Source: Blastobasis lacticolella
Taxonomy: Eukaryota > Arthropoda > Insecta > Lepidoptera > Blastobasidae
NCBI GenBank assembly: GCA_905147135.1
Contig: LR990053.1
Location: 2,616,501 to 2,680,500, forward strand
Direction: 5' to 3'
DNA length: 64,000 bases
Part shown: piece by piece, positions 58,012 to 64,000 of the stretch
How positions within the stretch are numbered: position 1 is the first letter of the stretch
How the letters are laid out: each line of letters begins with the position of its first letter
Made by a program: the position numbers and the translations under genes
The notes under the pieces: generated by a model
What the model was told of the DNA's origin: nothing
Databases searched by the model: none
The model's input: only the letters and a program-made list of their open reading frames with translations

Positions 58012-61000
58012 GTAAGCATTGCCATAACACTTGTGTAAAAGTATTGGATAATAAAAATGCAACTGCAACAAATGTAATTGATCAAATATCGAGTCACTAA
58101 TGCATTAAAATTATTTTACCTAAACATTGGTTGCAAGTTGCACAATGAACATATTGTGTAGAGATGGAGATAATCTTGTTGCAGACAAAAAGAAAGTGTT
58201 TCACGTATAATTTTTCACTCTTTAAGACAAAAGTACGAGAGAGTAGAAATAGAGAAGTTGCAGAAGATGAGAGAACGAGAAGAGAGGCGGAAGAAGAAGC
58301 AGCTGGCGAAGCTGATGGAGCGAGATGATGTGGATTTGAACAGTAGAGTAGCTGAGGAACAGAAGAAACTTCTGAAAACACAAAAGAAGTTGCAAGCAAT
58401 CAGATTGATCGAAGAGCTATTTAAACGTATTGAGGTAAGCTACTCAGTACTTATTAAGTTAAGTAAGAAGTTAATGAAGTACTGAAGTCTGTTGTCTATA
58501 GGCTTGTCTGCGAGTACAAGTTGTGGGGGATATTCTGATAAACAATATCACAAATGTAAATTTTTCGGTTTGTTCGTTCTTTACGTCAAAATGTACAATT
58601 ATAGTTTTTGAATTGTTATCTAATTCTAAAAGAAATTAAAACCATTAGGTTCAAATTAATTTTGTTTATAGTGATGTAGTTCAGAGGCCACAATTCACGA
58701 CACAAATGAACCATTGTGCTCGAGTTAGGTGTGCTAAGTGGCCAGTTCCCTCTAGCTAGAAAGTTATTACATACTGTTTAAACTATCGCGGTTATTATTA
58801 CTGCAGTTTGCCGGTCATTCCATGAGTTTATTGGGCTACACATTAACCAAGGTATGAGATATAAACCCATAAACTAAATGTTAAAATGTAGAAGTTAATT
58901 TAGTTTCTATGGACATTTGCGGCCTTATCCATGTGGTTCTTTAGCCTTTCGCACTCTAGTCTAGAACGCGGCTCTTTCCTCAGCTACCAGATAGCTGTCT
59001 GTACCTTCGATTGTGAACAGTAGTTTAAATAAGCAGGTTTCCATCTATCTGTTTAAGATCTAACAGGCTTGTGTTGTGCCAAAGCGCCGAGGAGTCCTGT
59101 CGGGGCTCCGTCTACTCGGGGAAAAACGATATGCCCAGGCAGATCTCGATGTCCTCAATCGACGACCGGCCTACGAAATATGGCGTTTCTTCATTGGCTG
59201 ACCCGGACATTTTTCATTGGACAGTGTACAGTATTATTTCATAGATTTTATAACTAGTAACAGACGCTCCGATTCGGCTGGAGCCGACCAACCGTCAGTT
59301 GCAGTCGATACTAATCCTTACGAAGTATAATATGACCCAAAAGCTACTTTATTTTGTACTGCGTAAGTATTTGCATTGACTGCAACTGACGGATGGTCGG
59401 CTCCCGGCAAAACGGAACGTTTGTTACTAGTTTATGCCGATGTCGGTGCTGACGCCGACCCGGGTCGGCCAATGAAGATACGCCCGTATGCAACTCCTAT
59501 TATCATCATAATCTTGGCGTTAATGTCCCGGTTGTGCTCTCGCGCACGAGGGCCCAGGGTTGGCCTTGACCATGATTCAGGATTTGGCAGATCAGATAAT
59601 TATAGTGACGACTGCCATCTGACTTCTATGACTCTGCTACCAGGGGAACCAGACCAGATTGGATGGGGCGAAGATGCTAAGCGAAGATGGGGAGAAGGTG
59701 GAAAAGGGTAATTACCCACCTGGCCGGGTGTTGAGACCAGGGGACCAAGGGTCCGACAATTGATCGTCGGAAGTTGTATATATGCTGTGGAAGTTGGCAC
59801 ATTTCTCTAGCGCGATGTAGGACGGTTAGCGCCATCTATGTGCGGATGCTTGCCAACCTTGTGTTCGTGTACTCGTAAAGTGAGTATTGTTGAGTTTCCC
59901 TGTTGGAGCGATAGATGTCGCTACATAGATAACTTAGAAAAGAGTCACGGTCGGTACATGGCCGCAGCGGGATTCGAGCCCGGTACGTCTCGCTTACGAG
60001 CCCGGACGCCCTAACCGCTCAGCCACCGCTCTATACAACTCCTATACAACTGCCACATAACGCTCGGCCCCCAGCTGCGTCCCGAGCTCCAACGCAACGG
60101 GCACCGGTCGCGCGCGGCGGCGGCGGCGGGCGAGCGCGGCGCCCGCGACCGGCTCGTGCAGCGCTGCAAGGTCGCGCAGGAGGAAGCTCTGCAGAAGCAG
60201 CGGGAGCATTTGCGACAGGCGCTGGATGGTGAGTCGGGCGGGTGGGATACCGGATATGATGCGACGTTGTAATTCAATTCAATTCTTTATTGTACACGAA
60301 AAAATAATAAATACAATTTAACAATTTCAATTTCAATTTATTTTTATTTGTGGTAACACAGGTAAAAAAGATGTTACATTAGATATAAGTGTGCTCAACT
60401 GTGACCTGCCATTCGGCGTACAAATTTAAGATAATTTTATGTCAAACTGTAATTAATTAGGTAAACAATAACCAAAAAACAATATAAACACAATGTCAAA
60501 TTTAAATTAATAATCAGTCAAATGCCTAATACAGTTAAAAATATCATATCAAACTTCATGTCGTACACTTAATATAATTGTAACTAAAATAAATAATTGT
60601 CAAAACAATAAAAATAACAATACCAAAAACAAACACAAATCTAGAAATAAAAAAATAAAAAGCTTCCATGTTAAATATTAAAAGATGGGCGCAAGAGTGT
60701 TATCTACATTCTTGTACAGTATAACAGAATGTAACTTAAGTACAAAGGCGAGCTTAACTCAACAGTTGATATTTATTTGCTCGAAACATGGTCATAATGT
60801 CTTAAGATAATCAGCACACAGTGGCTCACACATGTTCAACCAGTATTAACAGGCATGCAAATTTGTTCTGTGTTAATCTTATGCTACCTTAAACTCTAAA
60901 AATTCCTTGACAGAGTGAAAGCAGTGCTCCAATAGTAATTTATACAAGTCCTTTTTGAATTTGTTTATGGGCTGTTTTTTAATTGCCAATGGAATTTTAT

Positions 61001-62594
61001 TAAAGAAACTTATTCTGATTCAAACTTTTTCAACGGCTTAATCCAAATTTTTTATTTATCATTTTTTTTCTTATTGTGGTAATGAGTTGGTCCAATCTGG
61101 TTAGGATCCCCTGTTCATGAAGGTGTGTGATGGAGGTCAGGTGGCAGTTGCTCTACTGTAACTACCAGGGGCTATTTTTGTACCGCTCGCATCCACGCGA
61201 ACGCTCGCCTTCTAATGCCAGTTTTTTCTATCTCTAGCAACTTCACCATAAGTGTGAATAAGATAGGTAGCAGAAGCGAGTGCTCACGTAGATGCGAGCG
61301 GTTCAGAAATAGAGCCCCTGATCTGCTAAATCCTGGATAAACGTCAAGGTGGGCGAGTTCAGTGTAGCCGATATAACGACAAATATAAGTTTTGTCAGCA
61401 CATATAGCGCATCACGCCTGAACCTAGTACTGACTCGTTATTTAATTTAGTATATTAGACATTTATTTAGATCACCCGGTTCCGGATGCATTCATTATCA
61501 GTATCAATAATTTAAAACTAAGCATTTTTATTATAATATATCTTTAAAACTATCATATCTTTATCATTTCTCTATCGTATCTATCGTATTTGTGTTCATC
61601 CCAAACACCTTGTACCGACAGTAAGCTGTAACTCTGCTGTTTATATTTATAAAATGATTTCGTTCCCAGGTCGCATAGTAATCCGCTCGGCCCTAGAGAC
61701 GCGCAAGCCTGCTCGTTCGCGTTCGCGCTCGCGCTCGCGCTCCAGCTCGCGGTCGTCGGGCCCGCGCGTCAAGACCGAGCGCCTCACCACGCCCGAGCGG
61801 GAGCTCGAGTACAACAAGGCTACGGGTGAGGGCTTTACAGCATTTTTTCACTTGCTTCACTAGTAAACTACGTGAAGGTTCAGGTTGTATAGTGATCCAC
61901 GGGTCCAGCTTGCATAGTGATCCACAGCCCTAGATGTATAATAGTCAAAGAGTTCAGGTTGCATAGCTATCCACAGCTCCAGTCGTAGAGATCCACTACA
62001 CCAGGTTGCTTATTTACCGTGAAATCAATTCGTTTATTCATTTATTTATTCATTCATTTATTGGGATATCACTATTAATAGGTACAGTGCGTTACATTAC
62101 ACATACTATATACATAGGTATAGATCTTATATTACACTCTTAGTGATCTTATTGACACCCCGCTGGGTTTAATTTTGTCTTGTTCATTACTTTAATTTTC
62201 TTTCTTTTTATTTATTACTAATTACCTGATATGCCAAATCCTGGATCATGTCCAAAGCGGACCTTGGGTCTTCGTGCGCGAGAGCACATCCACGACATTA
62301 ACATCAAGATGACCAACATTACTTACACACTTACCGCATTGGCTCGGCGACCCTGAGTGGATCTTGGAATCCAGCGCTCTCCTAATTGGCAACGGTCGCC
62401 CGACCAATAGGAGACCTCAAAACCGCCCGTCGCACGACCGTTGCCAATTAGGACACTGATAACAATGTTGATAATTAAAATATTTGAGATTACAATTTAT
62501 TTCGTTTATGTTCCAGGCATGTACGGCATGGCGAATCCGTATCCGTACGGATTTCCGTACGCGGCAATGCCGCCGCCCGGATTTCCATATCAAG
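57098..62594 (+). CDS. AKAP17A: AKAP17A-like splicing-associated protein, five exons, 3' end outside window
   Basis: Predicted exons 57098-58011, 58227-58434, 60075-60228, 61670-61825 and 62517-62594, all GT-AG and in phase (2,0,1,1,1); 503 residues visible. Order and motifs match vertebrate AKAP17A (XE7, SFRS17A): an N-terminal block with YLKP and KAISNWEIMEKL, FPTRHSWDSFFRDA at about 119-132, the GERPDTVHIANLP start of an RRM-like domain (about 145-250), a long charged coiled coil (about 265-400), an RS region near 440-455, and a Tyr/Pro/Gly-rich part. The human protein binds PKA regulatory subunit and localises to speckles, where it affects splice-site choice; PKA anchoring in insects is unproven. 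The start context (ACAATGA) is adequate and no earlier ATG fits. Confidence 0.88.
58227..58434 (+). CDS. AKAP17A: AKAP17A-like gene, exon 2 (coiled coil)
   Basis: Almost entirely Glu/Arg/Lys/Gln heptads (KMREREERRKKKQ), continuing the helix of exon 1. Acceptor CTCTTTAAG, donor GTAAGC. Confidence 0.85.
59253..59431. mobile_element. 179-bp MITE with about 58-bp inverted ends
   Basis: Ends ACTAGTAACA / TGTTACTAGT, with ggagccgacca and cgtcagttgcagtc in both arms. Intron 2 of the AKAP17A-like gene. Confidence 0.65.
59501..60035 (-). repeat. SINE-A interrupted by a solo LTR, 10-bp target duplication
   Basis: CAACTCCTAT at 59491-59500 and 60036-60045. The middle of the SINE is replaced by the LTR at 59664-59925. 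The head ends about 40 bp before exon 3. Confidence 0.7.
59664..59925 (+). repeat. Solo LTR
   Basis: TGGGGCGAAG start, gaaaagggtaattacccacc, gcgatgtagga and TGTCGCTACA end; related to the TRIM-like LTRs at 32272-33137. No clean duplication, and the SINE lost bases at the site. Confidence 0.55.
60075..60228 (+). CDS. AKAP17A: AKAP17A-like gene, exon 3
   Basis: 51 codons plus one base; an Ala run after RNGHRSR, then a charged helix (QEEALQKQREHLRQ). Acceptor GGCCCCCAG with a poor pyrimidine tract, because a SINE ends about 40 bp upstream. Donor GTGAGT. Confidence 0.72.
60265..61010. repeat. A-rich LINE-like 3' region
   Basis: ttctttattgtacacgaaaa followed by a long A/T-rich part; a common lepidopteran LINE-tail type. 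Boundaries uncertain. Confidence 0.35.
61090..61355 (+). repeat. SINE-A fragment carrying a MITE
   Basis: gtccaatctggttaggatcc to ctgtaactac, then the MITE 61166-61320, then atctgctaaatcctggat. Confidence 0.55.
61166..61320. mobile_element. 155-bp MITE with about 30-bp inverted ends
   Basis: Arms CAGGGGCTATTT / AGAGCCCCTG with ACCGCTCGCATC in each. The CAGGGGC end is hAT-like, but no 8-bp duplication is visible. Confidence 0.6.
61670..61825 (+). CDS. AKAP17A: AKAP17A-like gene, exon 4 (RS region)
   Basis: Phase 1 on both sides. Contains alternating Arg-Ser (ARSRSRSRSRSSSRSS) and the ending LTTPERELEYNKATG. Acceptor CGTTCCCAG, donor GTGAGG. Confidence 0.83.
62216..62313 (+). repeat. SINE-A fragment, 3' part
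   Basis: attacctgatatgccaaatcc to acattaacatcaagatgacc. Confidence 0.6.
62378..62452. repeat. Perfect 19-bp fold-back
   Basis: TCCTAATTGGCAACGGTCG and its exact complement around a 37-bp loop. Part of it recurs near 48075. Lies 65 bp before exon 5 of the AKAP17A-like gene. Confidence 0.6.
62517..62594 (+). CDS. AKAP17A: AKAP17A-like gene, exon 5 (Tyr/Pro/Gly-rich)
   Basis: 25 codons with split codons at each end, rich in Tyr, Pro, Gly and Phe. Acceptor TATGTTCCAG, donor GTAACT. No stop, so further exons lie right of the window. Confidence 0.75.
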
Positions 62595-62615
62595 GTAACT
62601 TAGAATTAAATTAAA

Positions 62616-63142
62616 TAGACTGTGAGGGTGGCGTAAGTACTCCTACAGTACAAGAAAAAATCCACTTTGTGGTGATAGTAGACATTTTGGAGACCCACAA
62701 AACGTTGGTCTGCCCGTTTTAATTACCCAAACTTATACTTTTCGTTGCGATAGTACTTAAATATTCTCTTGTGTGTGTATAGGTTCTATATGTATTGTAT
62801 TTTAACATTGACATTAACTATTAGTAATTCTATTCATGAAACTATTTTAAATGACGATGTAAGACTATTACTACGAATAAATGAATATGAATATGTAAAA
62901 TAAACCTTTTGGCCTCACATCCTCTTGGCAGTGTCACTTTTCAGCCACATTAAAGTCACTTTTCTTTTTAGTACTATTGCTATGATAAGTCGAAGTATGG
63001 GTAACTAAAAATGTGCCTAATTGTGCACGGGCAGGCTAACTAGCTTTGCTTTGTGGGTCTCCTAAATGTCTACTATTGCTACAAAATTGATTTTTTCTTG
63101 TACTCGATGACGTAGGATAAGCTACGGCGCCCTCACAGTCTA
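62616..63142. mobile_element. MITE-G copy 2
   Basis: About 85-bp inverted ends: agactgtgagggtggcgtaa and ttacgccctcacagtct-like, each followed by gtacaagaaaaaatc and gtagacattt-ggagacccac. Starts 21 bp after the donor of exon 5. Confidence 0.68.
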
Positions 63143-63252
63143 AAACTAACGGAAGAATTTACTAGGTTTACTAATTTTTAATTATCAAACATGTTGGGAA
63201 ATTCAACTGTTCTTGATCGCGCGTTGACGCATTTCTTGCTCACCTTGCACAA

Positions 63253-63634
63253 TGAGGAGTTTTCCAGTAGGTATTGATAGTTGGTTTCAAAAAGCATCAA
63301 TAGATGGCGCTCCTACAATTTTGGTAATCTTTTTATAATCTGTCTGTCTAAACTTAAAAATAAAATGTTTATTAATATTAACATAACTGTTAAAGGATGA
63401 ACGAAGTTTAAAAAAAAATATTTATAGAATTTGGCACTATGTTCCATTATTATTACAACCTCTAAAATGGTTGAAAACTATTGACAAATACAATATTATC
63501 TAATACAACGTACCCAGTGTTTATATCCTGTTTGCTAAGAACCTATTTCAAGCGATTATCAATTACCAAAATTGTCGGGGCGCCATCTAGTGAGTGGTTA
63601 GGAATGCTTTAGATACCTATTGGAAAGCTGCTCA
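63253..63634. mobile_element. MITE-F copy 2
   Basis: Close match to 15537-15911 along its length, both ends present. Confidence 0.68.
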
Positions 63635-63804
63635 TAGAGCAGACGTTCTAATATGTAAATACGGAAAATACGGATAAGAAAGTGGCTTACCTTTCACAAC
63701 ACTTACTGTGTAAAAAGGTACGAGTTGGTAGTCGACTGCATACGCGGCAGCAGACGACATCGGCGGAATAATCTTTCTCCAATGAATAGAAAAGTTGTAT
63801 TAAG

Positions 63805-64000
63805 CGTCGTTAGCTGAGAGGGAGAGGTACCGGGATCGAATCCCGCTGCGGCTATGTACCTATGACTCTTTTCTGAGCTATAACATAGGTTGTATACTAA
63901 CCTAGGCTCTTGCGATAAGGGAAAACATCGTGATGGAACATTCACATTTAGGCTACTACCTGCTACTAGAGAGGATTCGTGACCCTTCACGGAGATCAGA
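63805..64000 (+). repeat. SINE-A, cut by the window edge
   Basis: gggatcgaatcccgctgcgg, then the body through cacatttaggc, continuing out of the window. Confidence 0.55.

Overview
The window looks like nuclear DNA from a moth or butterfly (Lepidoptera). It has spliced genes with GT-AG introns, a ZAD-type zinc-finger gene, an MBF2-family gene (an insect family first described in the silkworm), AT-rich spacers full of 'taggtacc' words, and a dense load of RTE and CR1 retrotransposon remnants, tRNA-headed SINEs and MITEs. Species cannot be fixed from sequence alone.

Four protein-coding genes were assembled exon by exon, with splice phases checked. (1) Minus strand, 14045 down past the left edge: a ZAD domain, an acidic/lysine-rich linker, an AT-hook and five visible C2H2 fingers over eight exons, with the 3' end outside the window. 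(2) Plus strand, 8172-9659: a two-exon secreted MBF2-family protein nested inside intron 4 of gene 1. (3) Plus strand, 29749-52132: a seven-exon, 655-residue probable nuclear protein that I do not recognise, with conserved-looking ends around a Gly/Val/Ala/Pro/Gln-rich middle. (4) Plus strand, 57098 past the right edge: an AKAP17A (XE7/SFRS17A)-like splicing-associated protein, five exons visible.

The rest is mostly repeats. 1-14 kb holds the zinc-finger gene with MITEs, a 690-bp non-autonomous hAT element, RTE pieces and the MBF2 gene. 14-29.7 kb is intergenic, with a fold-back element, CR1 and RTE fragments, and the most striking object here: a 3,988-bp LTR retroelement (23339-27326) with identical 129-bp LTRs, a PBS and a PPT but no ORF of useful length, inserted with a 4-bp duplication into a non-LTR reverse-transcriptase relic. 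29.7-52.1 kb is gene 3, whose introns hold a TRIM-like element, RTE relics, SINEs and a 69-bp minisatellite. 52.1-57.1 kb is a 3' UTR plus CR1 fragments. 57.1-64 kb is gene 4, with SINEs and MITEs close to its splice sites.

The four genes show no sign of working together. Their common theme is how mobile DNA has filled introns, sits close to splice sites, and may have accompanied the partial duplication of one coding exon. Exon joins are predictions from splice signals and reading frame and have not been checked against transcripts.
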